In this document: positions 1-11,952 of the stretch, piece by piece
How the letters are laid out: every line of letters begins with the position of its first letter
Numbering within the stretch: the stretch's first letter is position 1
Source of the DNA: Syngnathus acus
Taxonomy: Eukaryota > Chordata > Actinopteri > Syngnathiformes > Syngnathidae
Reading direction: 5' to 3'
Assembly (NCBI RefSeq): GCF_901709675.1
Contig: NC_051088.1
Location: 19,940,693 to 20,004,692, forward strand
Length of the DNA: 64,000 nucleotides
Translations under genes and position numbers: made by a program
Notes under the pieces: generated by a model
What the model was told of the DNA's origin: nothing
Databases searched by the model: none
The model's input: only the letters and a program-made list of their open reading frames with translations

Positions 1-773
1 TACCATTGTTGAAGCATTTCTAGTTTATTTCTACAGATTTCTTCACTATCACACTTAAACAGGTTTTACATTTTTCTTCATGCAGTCATTTTTTTATCCT
101 GCATATGTGTTCTCTGCTCTAGGATGAATTTATTCCAGTGCATGTACTGTTTTTTCAGTGCCCATTACCTTGCGAATATTTGTCTGCACAAATGGAGAAA
201 AAACATCCCACTTTATCATTCAGGAATCTTGCATAGACTAGTGTGGCTGACAAACAGCAAAAATGGACCAACATTTTTATTTTCTTTAGGCGTTACGACA
301 ACGTGTCCCAACACTTTTCTCCTTTGAGTAAATCCAGTAATACTGCTCTTATACGTACAAATCACATGGGGTATGTGTGCTCATTGTGTGCCAGTTTTGC
401 CAGCGCACTCTGTCGACAGCTATCTGAGATAGCTGCATATAGATCAAACGATGCGCTGTGATCTGCAGTAGGACTGAGCCAGCTGTTGCCGCCCCAAGCT
501 TTCTTTGGTCTCTGCATAATCATTCTGGTGGTTTGGCACAGGCAGGTGCTGAGGGTGCACTTCCTGTGCAGTTCTTTTATATTTCCCTTCTTCCCTCTCT
601 AAGCTCATCTTTACCCTGCACCCCGAGGTGAAGTGGTTATTAGCTCGGTTGTGACAACAGTTGACAGACAAGTGAGACTTTATTGGAGCAGTGAAAATGG
701 AGACTTGAAAGTGTGAGACAACTGAAGGTGTGCGGTTTTTGGCCTCCTTGGCTTATGTAACGAATAGAACACA
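1..773. other. Unique sequence, no gene seen
   Basis: I see no coding exon, repeat or RNA gene here. Frames are short and closed by frequent stops. Around 444-671 a minus frame stays open for 75 codons, which is unremarkable at this base composition. Confidence 0.5.
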
Positions 774-1051
774 CTGTATTTCAGTGGTCCCCAGCAACCA
801 ATCTGGAAACGGTATCGGGCCTCACAAATAAATTGAAAAAAGCAGTGTATATCTGTTTTGATCAGGCATGTAATGTATATCAGCACCCCGCCTCCCACCC
901 CCCAGCAATTAGTCTACAATTAGGAATATATATCAGCAACACCCCCACCCTCTCTCCTGTCGCTGACAAATGGTTCCTGGTCTGCAAGAATGATGTATTA
1001 CCATAAACCGGCCTCTGTCGGACAAAAAGGTTGGGGACCACTGCTGTATTT
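774..1051. mobile_element. hAT-type MITE with perfect 8-bp target duplication
   Basis: The element spans 782-1043 (262 bp). It starts with CAGTGGTCCCCA and ends with the reverse complement TGGGGACCACTG, giving 12-bp perfect terminal inverted repeats. It is flanked by the identical 8-mer CTGTATTT at 774-781 and 1044-1051. An 8-bp duplication with CAGNGGTCCCCA ends is characteristic of the hAT superfamily. There is no transposase frame inside, so it is non-autonomous. The interior holds several C-rich runs (885-905, 943-955). The intact duplication suggests a clean insertion with little later rearrangement. Confidence 0.88.
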
Positions 1052-1148
1052 GACTGATGACTGTCGCAGTATGTAGGTATTTATGTGCAGGTGTCAAATT
1101 AAATGTACACTATTAGTTTTCTCACCAGAGTAGCACAGCTAAACTATA

Positions 1149-1200
1149 CCAGTGTGTGTGAGCGTGTGTGTGCACGGGCGTGTGTGTGTGTTGGTTTGTG
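1149..1200. repeat. Degenerate (TG)n microsatellite
   Basis: Mainly TG dinucleotides with interruptions (AGCG, CACGGGCG). It is short and impure. Confidence 0.8.
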
Positions 1201-1404
1201 TATGTGAATTAAACATGCATAGTTATCTTTTTTAGCTACAGTACCAAAGCCAATTCTCCTACTGTAGACAAGATGTTGCTGTTCTCAAATGTAACAATCA
1301 TGTCACAATTTTGACAGCTGTCCCTCGGATCTAAGTCATTTGTAGATTCAAAGGAGGGTTTGGCTTTCACGCAGGGCCCTGATTATTACCAGGGCTTTTA
1401 AAAT

Positions 1405-1760
1405 TAAGTACAAAAATTCAAATGTCAGAATGTGACCTCGAAATTTAAATAGGTTTCAAAGTAGGTTTTAAAAGATGAGTTGGCTTCGAAGCAGCATTTC
1501 CATTTTTACAACTTGCTTGGAAGGTCCAGCTCTGAGATTGTGCCAGCTCAGGTTTTTATCCCAGAACACTCATGTCAAAAGTCAGGGCTGCTAAACACTG
1601 TGCCAGGGAGACAGCTGTCTTTACCCAGCGGTCCGGGTTTGAAAACAGCATTTCAGTTCTCAAAGTGCCAATTTTTGACAACTGGCCCTAAACTGAATCA
1701 AGAAATTCAGTTGTCCAAAAGTGTGACCTTGAGTTTTAAATCGGTTAGTTTTATTCTAAT
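1405..1760. repeat. Possible diverged internal duplication
   Basis: Two loosely similar parts occur. GTGACCTCGAAATTTAAA near 1433 resembles GTGACCTTGAGTTTTAAA near 1723, and AGCAGCATTTCCATTTT near 1490 resembles AACAGCATTTCAGTTCT near 1645. The order of the matched parts differs, so this may be an old rearranged tandem repeat or chance. The frame open at 1480-1794 is inside this block and has no recognisable domain. Confidence 0.3.
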
Positions 1761-1800
1761 TTTCTCTTTTAATAGAGGTGACTGCCTTCCATAAGGTCAC

Positions 1801-4070
1801 ATGTTTTTTTTTATCTGTACTTTGAAGAATGACAGTATTGTACTGCAACCATGACTCATAAATTACACACTAGAGAATTCCTTGTCTTTTAACATATAAT
1901 GTTGTTTTAGTGCTGAAGAATGTATCCATTATGTAGACAACAAGTCAAACAGACCTGGTTGTACTCATTCAGATTGTGCTTAAATATGTAAGGAAATCTG
2001 CATAACTAAAGAGCCCTTGATGAAATATTCACAATACACGTGTAGCATTATTCTCGCTTCCACTATACAAGAACTGTATTAGAGTGCCTTTTGAAAGACA
2101 ATATTTAGTTTTCACGGACATTGTTTGAAAGATTTCATAGTGTGTGTCTGAAATTGTTTTATTAGCTCAAAATGATATTTTTTGCAGTTGTACATTGCTG
2201 TGCTGTATCCTAGTGATAGCTCCTTTGATAGCCTCTTTCACACTATCTCTCTGTAAAACTGGCACAAGAAATGAATAACTGTAGAGCCAGTATTTATTTG
2301 CCTGTGCCTTTGAGAATGAACTAATCATCACAATACAGCCATTTTTTTTTTTTGCGTGAAACAGAAGATGCTTGGTGACATGAAAGTCAGTGTCTTAAAA
2401 ACAAAAACTTCATGCTGTGGTCACTCCTTCCCACCGTCACCTCACCTGACACATAGGCAGTGCTGCACCTCTTTTATGCCTCTGATGTCGGAAGCCAGCA
2501 AACACGAAAAAGTTGGGAAAATATAACTTTGATGGACATTGTGAAATGGTCTTAAAATATCTTTTCCATCTCAAGGAGCTAATTACCAAAGTCAAGAAAA
2601 TTTTTCATGCGGCTGCGCCATCAGATAAATCATGAAATTCTCAAGTGTACTGCTCTGGTGCATAATCAAACCGAGAACTCATTTGACACCACCACAAATG
2701 TGGACAAAGGTGTTGAAGAAGAAAATTATTCAAACTTTTTCCTGTTATCTGCTTTCTGCATAGCTCTAGTTAATAAAATGCTCAATTTATGTTAAATTAA
2801 TGTGTGAAACATAATAAATGTCACATACTCAACAAAAGAACCACTAATGAATCCAAAACTAGTAGTTTCCTTCTTTTTTATGCACCTGTTGACATTTTTC
2901 CTTTTTTTAACAGGTACCTCGGACTATTGTAGTGTATTGTACAGTGGCCTTAATATTATCATCCACCGCACATTTGATGCATTGTTGTTATGTGAAAGCA
3001 GAGCACCCACTGCCAAATGCAAGAGGATTACAATGATCACTCTGCCCTGCGCGCATCTACAGAGCTTTAGGAGCAAAGCCTTTTTTTTTCTTTTGTAAAG
3101 AATGAGTGAGGTGGGAGGGGGAGCTTCTCAATGAAAGGATTTGGTTCAGACAGGATTTGGTCTGCCTTCTTTACACAGTTGACCTTGTTTTTGTCTTGTT
3201 CTTCACTGTTTTCCCTCATGGTATTCATTGACTGTTCTTCGATAGCTTGGAGGGCACAGATTGCTTAACCGTATAGGCGTTATTGGGTTGCTGAGAAATA
3301 TTTCTTTTATCCTAACTAAAATCTAAGCCAAATAAACTAATAGTGCATGTTTGTTAAAAGACAATGGGGTAAAATACAGTATGCACTTGTAACCTTGTTC
3401 GCTTAGAGCAGGGGTGTTTTCGTGGGTCGCATTGTATGATAAATATACATTGCTACAAACATTTGCACTACAGTTTTCTTTGCTGCAATGTCTCTATTTT
3501 CAGGAACCTTCTACTTATTTTTTTTTTATTCACAGCCCTGCACAATAATTTCCCATCAACACCTTAATTATAGATCTCATTTATCAAAAATCATTTCCAA
3601 ATAGCGACAGCCACAGCATCATGGTGATTACAAGCTGCTAATGACATTAATGTTTGCCTGTGCTGGGATGAGAAATCAAGAAGGGCAGGGCAGACTGGAC
3701 AGTGATCCTCTGAACTGGCATTTACAATTAAACATTGACACCAGTATTTGCTCCCCGAGCGAGCTTGTCTGATGTGATTACAGCTTGAATTAAACATATT
3801 TGCATCAACACCATTGGCTTTATAGCAGTGTTTTGCCTTTTTGTGTTGTGATATACATATTTGTGAAAGTGATCAGATGGGATAAATCACACTTCATTGA
3901 TTCAAGGCTTTGACACAAATTTCCTAATACTAATGGCAGGGATGTATACCCAATGAGCCATGGAGTAGACATGTACTTAACTGGCTCCACTTAAAACTTA
4001 ATTACTGCAATTCATTTACTTTTAGTTACAGCAATTTACTGTTATCCTTAGCTATCTGAAATAGAAATTA
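1801..4070. other. Unique AT-rich sequence, nothing assigned
   Basis: Only homopolymer runs (for example T at 2341-2354) and short A/T tracts are seen. Near 3409 the words AGCAGGGGTG followed by GGGTCGCAT resemble the end of a hAT-derived fish repeat, but too little remains to assign it. Confidence 0.45.
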
Positions 4071-4260
4071 GGGATGTTCCGATAAGAGTTTTAAGCTCCC
4101 AATACAGATCATCCATGAGTGTGATCGGCCAATACTGTTATACTGTGGCTTTGTTGTATAGTTTTCAATTTTACAGCTGCAACTACCGATTCATCCTAAA
4201 TAATCAATTAATCTGTTGAGTTTGTAAAGTAATTGACTTGTCAGATTTTTTTTTCAAAAA
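4071..4260. repeat. Two small dispersed-repeat fragments
   Basis: GGGATGTTCCGAT followed by AGCTCCCAATACAGATC (4072-4113) matches, from memory, a common teleost repeat describing successive 'CCGATACC' words. GCTGCAACTACCGATT then AATCAATTAATCTGTTGA (4176-4220) matches another common fish repeat made of ATCGATTAATC-like words. Both are decayed fragments without visible ends. Confidence 0.5.
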
Positions 4261-4571
4261 CAAAGAATTCTATCGCTTTTCAATTCAAAATGAGTTGCTT
4301 CAAATAAACAGTGTAGTCAGCTAAGCCTTTCAGTGTGCATCCACGTTTCCTCACGAAGCAGCAATAGGTTCCTCCTCATCAAATTAATTTCCCCCTGCAA
4401 TACGGTCTTTTTATAGCACAAACATATTGATCCCTCACTGCATTGCCTGATGTGGCTTGGCCCAGTATGTAAAAAAGTGGAGAGCTGTGCTATTACCCTC
4501 TCTGAATATCCAAGGGCTGTGTGGGGCATTGGGGATTGTCTAATTTTGTTTGTGTGCAAGTACAAAGTATA

Positions 4572-4612
4572 TACAGTGTGTGTGTGCGGGTGTGTGTGTG
4601 TGTAGGTGTCCG
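4572..4612. repeat. (TG)n microsatellite
   Basis: About 40 bp of TG with interruptions by GCGGG and TAGG. The reading frames crossing it are simple-repeat artefacts. Confidence 0.8.
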
Positions 4613-6799
4613 TGCACATGCATGCATGGAGGCTCGGCCGAAGGTAATCAGATCGAGACTGAGCCAACTCTCATCAAGCAACTTCATGGGGTTATAAAAT
4701 CCAATAATACAAAAATAGGCAAGGCTCTCCACTGGAATATTACTGTATGCAAATGTGGCATTTATTGTGATTGCGGTAGTGTCATCACCAAAAATTGGAT
4801 ACTTTACTCTGTGGCCACATAATAAAGGAAGGAGATCAATAAGTCATGATGCACAAAGGGAAAATATGTCAGGCCATGTTGCCAAAGGAAAACACCAATA
4901 TACTTTGCAATAAAATAAAATGAAATGTCAGTTGAAACAAACTGAAAGGTCACAATGTTTAAATATGTCAAACTTTCAGTGAATATGACATTTAGCTCTT
5001 GATGCTCTTGATTGACAAGTTTGTACCAAATGGATTTCACACATTTTTCTGCCTCCGCTCACACCATTGCACCAAATGAGTCATTTGAAAAGCCATGAGG
5101 CCTGATAGGTAGAAGCATGTCTTAATGGAACCAGAAGGATTGGGGTTATAACATTTGTGGTGCAATTGTCAGGTTTATTGTAGGAGAACCTGCAGGATGT
5201 CCAGCCCCAAGATTCATATGGTCAACTGTCAAATATCTATCCTGCTGAAGACATTAAAATCTGCTGTTTGCTCCCTTACACTAGACTGTCATCAGTTTTG
5301 ATAATCAAAAATGACACCAGTCCTCACACTCCTATCTTTTGTCCATAAATATGTTTCTCGGTGGCCATGTTTGTGATAGCAGAGCAGCAGCAAAATATAT
5401 TGGAGCTTTTGGTACAGTGTGTGAAAGCGTTTGGAGGTTGTTTAGTGTGTACTCGAGGCCAGAGGCTGCTCTTATCAGTTCATTTTATCTGTTTCTTACA
5501 GCAATTCAATGGTTGCTATAGTGACACATGCTGACTTACATTTACCCAAAATCCATTTTCTATATATTGTATCCTGTGCAGTCACTGGGGAATAAACGGA
5601 ACTGATTTTGAACCCATAGCTGTTTTTTTTCAAAACTTGCAACACTATCTACTGTTTACTTCCCGTCCAAAGTTGATTACTTTGGTAGAACTAGGATTAT
5701 CGATGTTAAAGCGTTCCCTCCATGAGATGACAGAGATGGATAAGTCAAAAATCAAATACCTGTACTGATGTTTATGTTTTTTATGAGTATTTATCTTTAC
5801 AATCCAAAACCAGCAGGGATTTTTGCAATGTGTGCATGTAAAAAATGAAAATGGTATTTGACACAAGAATGACAAGGCTGATGTCTGATATAAATTGGAT
5901 GCTATCTATACAAGGACGACTGTAGCTTAAGTAGAAAGTCAATAGATTTTGACATAGCTGAGGCTAGAAAACCCTAATAAGACTTTTTGTGGACATTTTT
6001 GTGAGTATTCATTTCCTGAAAATAAAACCCCTCTGGTTTAGGGCTTTTGGTGCAAAAAGCAAGATGCTCCAATATGTTTTATCCACAAATACCTTGCAAT
6101 CAAAATTGCAATCTGCATTTAATGTTTTCATCAGTATCAGCAGATGTGTTTGCAGCACCGCTGCTTGTTGTCACTATTATTTGCTGCTGTTCTCTGTCTC
6201 TTGTGCCGTCTTTGTTTTGTCCAGTCTATTTGTTTTTATCTTTAGCGCAATCTGCTATAAATAAGCCTGTTAAATAGAATTGGGGAAAACAACTCTGGTT
6301 TAACCTACCAATTAGTTAGACTAAATTAGGGAGGAAAATGAGCCCTCCTAAAAGTCTCTTAATTTATGAAGTTAATGTAGTGTGGCACTATGTATAAGTA
6401 TTTCAAAATTAACCTTATAGTTCAGCGTTTGGTCAGGTCTTCGATATAGACTACATCTTTTGAGCATTATTTTTGGTTAATAATCACCTTGACTTTCTTG
6501 ACAGCAGTACCATGACAACCTACATTGAACAGTGCAGTGTGTCAGACTTGAGTTAGACTTGAGTTTGTCAGACTTGAGTTAATTTTAGCAGTTTTGAGAG
6601 GCTTCCATGTTTTTGTGTCTAGACATAAAACTAAATACTTTTCTGTCTTTAGCGTTACAAGGCAGCGATTGATATTAAAGTATTCACCGTGCGGCATGAT
6701 AACACACCGACTCTCACTGGGCTCTGCACTTTCCAGGAAAAGAAGCAATGTGGCGGTCTTAATTGGAGGGCTAACCTGTGATGCGCATGCGCATAATTG
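4613..6799. other. Unique sequence; small tandem duplication at 6541-6580
   Basis: No gene is seen. At 6541-6580 the word GTCAGACTTGAGTT occurs twice with a shortened AGACTTGAGTTT copy between them, a small local tandem duplication. The rest shows no repeat family that I recognise. Confidence 0.45.
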
Positions 6800-6975
6800 A
6801 TCAAGGTTAGCAAACCAAGTAGAGACAGCTCATGAATCAAGACAATGAGCTAAGGATTTAATTATGGCCACAAGAAGGGAATCATTAGGGTGGCTTATCT
6901 GAGGGTCTCGCCGAGGTCATGTGATAAAGAGTTTTATCATAAGTCATGTCATCAATTATGCTTCAAAGCATTTTT
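6800..6975. other. Candidate conserved non-coding block
   Basis: A repeat-free stretch with clustered homeodomain-like and GATA-like words: TTTAATTATGG (6857), TGATAAAGAGTTTTATCAT (6922-6940, nearly palindromic), and ATCAATTATG (6951). This composition is typical of vertebrate developmental enhancers, but conservation cannot be tested here, so the call is inference. Confidence 0.22.
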
Positions 6976-7269
6976 TTGTGACTGTGTGGCTTGAAACTAC
7001 TTGTGAGTTATGCACTGTAAAGTATGTTAGCATTTTAGCAAGATGTGTCTTGTTAGACTGATTTGCATAGGGGACAGGACAGGGCTACTCAGGCTTCACC
7101 CTTTTGTTGAGATTGCTTGCTTGCAAGATTTGATTGAATTCAGTAGAAAAATAATATTTTGCACCGCAAAGTGGTTTTCTACTATTAGTCATATCACTGT
7201 GTGCGGAATTGGCAATTTAGCACCCCTTTCAGCTGCAGGCCAGGCGGACTAGCCTGAGGCTAGTGAGAA

Positions 7270-7339
7270 GGATGGGTGGGTGGATGGATGGATGGATTGA
7301 TGGATGGGATGGATGGGATGGATGAGATGGATGGATGGT
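7270..7339 (+). repeat. (GGAT)n / (GGGAT)n array
   Basis: About 70 bp of GGAT units with occasional extra G or a changed base. It resembles the TGGA-rich tail of the SINE family found elsewhere in the window, but no SINE body is recognisable upstream. Confidence 0.85.
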
Positions 7340-7666
7340 GCAACTATAGTTCTGTTTTTTGTGTCATAACTGAAAGTGTGCCAAGCATAGAATTCGGGGC
7401 AGTTACCAAGGAGGTAATCGCTCCTCCTTCCGTGAAAGACAGACTATTTAAACTATTCCATACATTAGTACATTTTGCATATTTACATTCATGGGGGGTT
7501 GGGAATATTCTCGCCCAGGAAGTAATTCAGTGACAAACCACCACTGCATAGAATTTGTGACTTTTCTCACCCAAAAGGTCTTGCTTGGGTTGCTCAGGTG
7601 AGCTGCTTTAACGGCATTGGCAGATTTATTTAACTCATCCTTATCTGTTTCAAGAAATGTACCCCC

Positions 7667-7776
<110 letters not shown>

Positions 7777-8363
7777 TACTCGCACGCAATAAAATTCTGA
7801 TTTAACAGGCTTGAAATAGGTGGGTTTCATTGATTTTCATTCTTGGCTCCATTTATGGAAATGGCCATGACTTGCTTGGTTAGAGTAAAGCTTTGGCACA
7901 GCAACAATGTTGCAGTCAATAGTACTGAATATCCTTGATTGATTATACTTTCCATTGATCATGCATATTTTATAAAGCACTCACAATTTACAAATTGTAG
8001 CTCGTTCAGTAGAGACGCAGGTGTACTATGTTGCAATTCCAAGGCATTGATATTTTCCATGATACGTTTTTTTAAACTGAGTATATCACCTGAGGAAAAA
8101 GGCACACCGTGTACAAATAATTACACAATCTTATCTCCATCTTGTCAAAACTACAGAGGGCATTCTTATTACCATCTTAAGGTGCTTATGGGACTTTGGG
8201 TCCAAAATGCATAACATTATATCACACGTGGGAGCTCCTAAAGTACAGGAAGTAAAAATTATGCTATGCATTTTCTATCCGTACAAAAATTTGAAACCTT
8301 TTTATATTATGAGAAACCACATCATAATGCAAGAAATATGGAGTACATCAGAAATGATCTCTT

Positions 8364-8412
8364 CAAGTCAAGCCAAGTAAAGTGAAGCTTTATTGTTAAG
8401 TGTGCAATCTTT
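8364..8412 (+). repeat. Short dispersed-repeat fragment
   Basis: The words AAGTCAAGCCAAGTAAAGTG, CTTTATTGTTAAGTGTGC resemble a common fish repeat beginning with AAGTCAAGTCAA and TTTATTGTCAA. Only about 50 bp survive. Confidence 0.4.
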
Positions 8413-8701
8413 GTAGGTTTGTTTAGTGAGTGAGGTGGGAGTTCAAGAGTTGAGTGAGAGAGACACCAATGATCTCCTTAGCTGGGCTCAAGATGCACCA
8501 CTGGCGCCACAACTCACCTCTGGTTTCTGTCCCCAAATTGTCAGGCACGTACAACTTGAAGAAAACACACACTCGTGCCTCTGGAACACTCATTAAGGTA
8601 TCGTGTACTCTGCCAAATTCCCCAAAACAGTAAACTGGACTTGCATCTGCATGAAAATGAAGATGTGCTCGATTTTTTGCAGCACAAACGTGTGCCTGTC
8701 T

Positions 8702-8752
8702 AAAACACACGCACGCACGCACGCACTCACTCACACGCACACACACACACAG
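8702..8752. repeat. (ACGC)n/(CA)n compound microsatellite
   Basis: ACGC units pass into CTCA and CA units. The Cys/Val-rich minus frame over it is an artefact. Confidence 0.85.
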
Positions 8753-10119
8753 GAGACTTTTAGGGTGCTAATGTAAGCTTAAGCGTCTCTCAGCTTAAAT
8801 GGTGTCAGCGGTAGTTCCAACGACAAATCGGTTGATGCTCATCATCTGGTGCTTCCCATCTGTCAGCTCAAGCTTGGATGTACAGTATGTGTATTCTGAT
8901 TAAATTTCTACATATGCATATGTACAGGGTGAAAACAGATAGAAAGAAGTCAGGGTAAATCGTTTCTTCTTTTTCCACACTCCTTTAGCCCAAACCCATG
9001 TGGAACGAAGGTCTGATATATAATTCAGAGCTTTACATAATACGGCTTGCCCCAGTTTGGAGAAATTAAGAGTGATGACTCTTTAATTCTCCAACATGGA
9101 GACAAACATCAACCCAAAAAGCACACATTTAGGAGATGTTATAGGTGGGTAAACGGCCAATGTGCTCTTAGTGTAAAGACGGGTCTGTGGCTATGGTGAA
9201 TACTAATCCATGGTAGAAATGTAACACGTGGGCTTTTTAGCATTAAAATACAATTATGTCAAATTTTAAACATTAAATAATGACTGTAAACCAATGTGAT
9301 TACTGTGAGCACCGGCAGCCTGTACTGACTTGGATATGCTGTGTGGAAAACAGAATGAGGACAGCGAAAACAAACATAGAGAGAGGCAGCTTTTGTTCAA
9401 TTTTTTTGGCTTTCCAAAAGGGTTGTTACTTTTTTCCCCAAAAGCTCTTTTACAGGGATTCCAAACTGTGCTGTTACAGCTAAAACTGTTTGATATGTGG
9501 GACTGTCATGAATGAAGAGAGGAACAGTATCAGAGTGAAGATTCTACATCGAACGTAACAGATTTTGGTTCAGGAGAAAAACAAGCAAATGTCATTATAT
9601 GAGGAGAGTATCACATTTTTTCAGCCTTTGGCATTTGACACTAGAACAACCAAGCCGTCTATACAGTTTTCAAACTTTGAGGTGTTATTACACACTGCTT
9701 ATATAAATGGACCCTGGCCTCTTGACGTTTCCTCATTTGCATATTTCATCCCATGGTGCACCTGTATGATAATAAACAAAATAGTTAAAAGTCCGTAAGC
9801 GTTTAACTACCTCACACCCTTCAATTTGACGGCTCTTCTTGTGTTTTGCGCATTGTGCTGAGACTGCGCCGGCGAGTTTTGTTTGCAACCAGTAGATGCA
9901 CTGGTCTCCATGATCTATAAAACATCTATTAGAGTAGAGGAGGCATGGTATCTGGTTCAAAACAATAAAAAGCCTAAGGATGAATTGCTTGGCTGATATG
10001 CAGCGAGTCTGAGTAAAAAAACAAAAACAAATGTCCCCCTGCCCCAGCGAAGAGTGGCCGTAATACTCATGCAGTTTTGATGCTCCGAAAAAATAGCAGA
10101 AAGCATCGGAAAGAAGCCT
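8753..10119. other. Unique sequence, no gene seen
   Basis: No repeat family or plausible exon was recognised. Frames of 60-77 codons are present but have no domain signal or splice context. Confidence 0.45.
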
Positions 10120-10286
10120 TGGCCTACCGTGCATTTTTTTGGAATGTGGGAGGAAACCGGAGAACCTGGAGGAAACCCACGTAAGCACAGGGACACACAT
10201 GCAAACTTCAAACCAAAAAGGCCGGAGCCAAAATCGAAACCATCACCGATGCACTGTACAGCGCACTTGCTAATCAGTGCACCACC
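10120..10286 (-). mobile_element. SINE fragment (head and middle), minus strand
   Basis: Same family as the near-complete copy at 31387-31734. The diagnostic words TGTGGGAGGAAACCGGAG, GGAAACCCACG, ACATGCAAACTTC are present in the antisense order, ending with the head-derived AATCAGTGCACCACC. The tail half is missing. The 126- to 155-codon minus frames that cover this part are only the SINE read as protein. Confidence 0.8.
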
Positions 10287-11290
10287 AATCGTAATTGTTA
10301 CTGAATACAGTATTTTTATTGTTAGAATGATTTTCACCTATTTTACAATAACCTGACTGAAAACTCTCTTGTAGTTCATACTATCGTGTTTACTTTAGCA
10401 AGGTAACAGAAATATTAACCCACTGATTGCCCGAATGCTCATCTGCAAATTAGTAAATCACTACCTGGGGCTAGGTGACTCGAATTGAAAGTGTGCACTT
10501 TTGCACTGAGTTTAGAGACCACATACCTAGCCCTGCACATGCAAACTCGCTATGCTGGCATTGTTATGATTTCAATCATTATGTTTAGCTGGAGGGCACA
10601 AATGCAATTTCGAACTTCATATCATCTGTCAGTGGAGGGTTGGCAACTCCTCATCTGCCGTGCTTACTTGTGTGGGCCTCGCTGAATGGTTAATCATGAA
10701 GACTGAGGATGTTAAAATGACCCTAAAGTACTTTTTAACACCCTGCAACAACTTGGTACAATTTCATTTGGATAGGTCTGTTGATCTTTTTGGCTTATTG
10801 ATGGACTTATTGGTTTATGACACCACTGCATTTTATGGATACATTCACGCGTTCCTTTTCCTATTGTGGCTCACCCACATTTTTTTTCATCAGGTCAAGG
10901 TCTACTTAGTTTCATTTGTTTGTTTTACTTTCCATTATGCATTTAATTCCTGTGAAATACATTTAAATTGTACCTCCAGTTAAACCGTTTTGAATGATTA
11001 GAAAATAAAATAATTTGGGTTTGTCGGTGAGGTCAGTGTTTCGACTCCCGACATTGTTTAGTGACTACACTGAAAAAATGGGCTGTAAAATGTACTCACT
11101 TTTTTTAGTCAAAAGGTTGCACACCCAAAAATCCAGATACATGATCAAGATGGATATGAAGTGTACATGAAAAAAAAAATGCTGCCTGGAATGGAAAGAA
11201 TTTCCAAAGACAACAACACAATATGTTTTTATGACAGTCACTATTTTGTGACTGTCACAATTAACAATACACTCTCTGGTGCTTTATCAG

Positions 11291-11396
11291 TCCATTCATC
11301 CATTTTCTATAAGCTGATCCTGTTCAAGGGAGCTGGAGCCTATCCCAGATGACATTGGCCATAAGGCTGACTACTGTACACCCTAGCGCACCAACT
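11291..11396 (-). mobile_element. SINE tail fragment, minus strand
   Basis: CCATTCATCCATTTTCTATA, AGCTGGAGCCTATCCCAG and a GTACACCCTAG word match the tail half of the SINE at 31387-31734. The head half is absent. Confidence 0.75.
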
Positions 11397-11450
11397 AGTT
11401 CCTGCTCACGTAACAGCTGTACCCACTTTCCTTCTATTTTCTAATTGTAT

Positions 11451-11455
<5 letters not shown>

Positions 11456-11511
<56 letters not shown>

Positions 11512-11516
11512 GTGTG

Positions 11517-11576
<60 letters not shown>

Positions 11577-11582
11577 TGGCAC

Positions 11583-11613
<31 letters not shown>

Positions 11614-11641
11614 TGTGTGTGTGTGTATGTGTGTGTGTGTA
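11456..11641. repeat. (TG)n - (TGCG)n - (TG)n compound microsatellite
   Basis: About 50 bp of TG, then about 60 bp of TGCG units to 11578, a break (GGCACGCG, 11578-11585), more TGCG to about 11612, then TG/TATG. Alternating purine-pyrimidine with CG steps favours Z-DNA. All Cys/Val/Arg-rich and His/Thr/Ala-rich frames here are artefacts. Confidence 0.96.
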
Positions 11642-11648
11642 TGTATAT

Positions 11649-11728
11649 ATATATACACTACCGTTCAAAAGTTTGGGGTCACAAAATTGTTTGGGTGACC
11701 CCAAACTTTTGAACGGTAGTGTATATAT
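11649..11728. mobile_element. Perfect 34-bp-arm palindrome A (transposon terminus)
   Basis: Arms 11649-11682 and 11695-11728 are exact reverse complements around a 12-bp spacer (AAAATTGTTTGG). The core word ACTACCGTTCAAAAGTTTGG is a terminal sequence that I know is widespread in fish genomes as the end of a DNA transposon; I cannot name the family with certainty. The flanks are TA repeats, so a TA target duplication cannot be distinguished. Confidence 0.85.
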
Positions 11729-11892
11729 TTATTTAGATAATTATTTATAGATTATATATATAATCTTCTGTGTAAAAAATCTTATAATATATATGTATAC
11801 TTATATTCATAGATTATATATAATCTTATACAAATATAAGATATAATTTATAATATTTAATTCATAATATTTTATTATAATAATATTTACAC
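11729..11892. other. AT-only linker between two inverted palindromes
   Basis: About 160 bp of nearly pure A/T with several short internal inverted repeats (ATTATATATAATCTT and AGATTATATATAATC words). No coding content is seen. It could be the interior of a foldback element whose ends are palindromes A and B. Confidence 0.6.
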
Positions 11893-11952
11893 TACCGTTC
11901 AAAAGTTTGGGGTCACCCAAACAATTTTGTGACCCCAAACTTTTGAACGGTA
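11893..11952. mobile_element. Perfect 24-bp-arm palindrome B, inverted copy of A
   Basis: Arms 11893-11916 and 11929-11952 are exact reverse complements. The 12-bp spacer CCAAACAATTTT is the exact reverse complement of the spacer of palindrome A, so B is A in opposite orientation. A few outer bases (the GTG next to TATA) are lost on its right side, where a (TA)n run follows to about 11971. Confidence 0.85.

Noticed and set aside
9733-10337. Minus frames of 155 and 126 codons
   Set aside because: Half of each is the SINE fragment at 10120-10286; the remainder has no domain.
11640-11660. TA target-site duplication proving a Tc1/mariner insertion
   Set aside because: The flanks are (TA)n, so any TA duplication would be uninformative.
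11434-11750. Several overlapping 74-101 codon frames on both strands
   Set aside because: All are translations of the TG/TGCG microsatellite and the adjacent palindrome.
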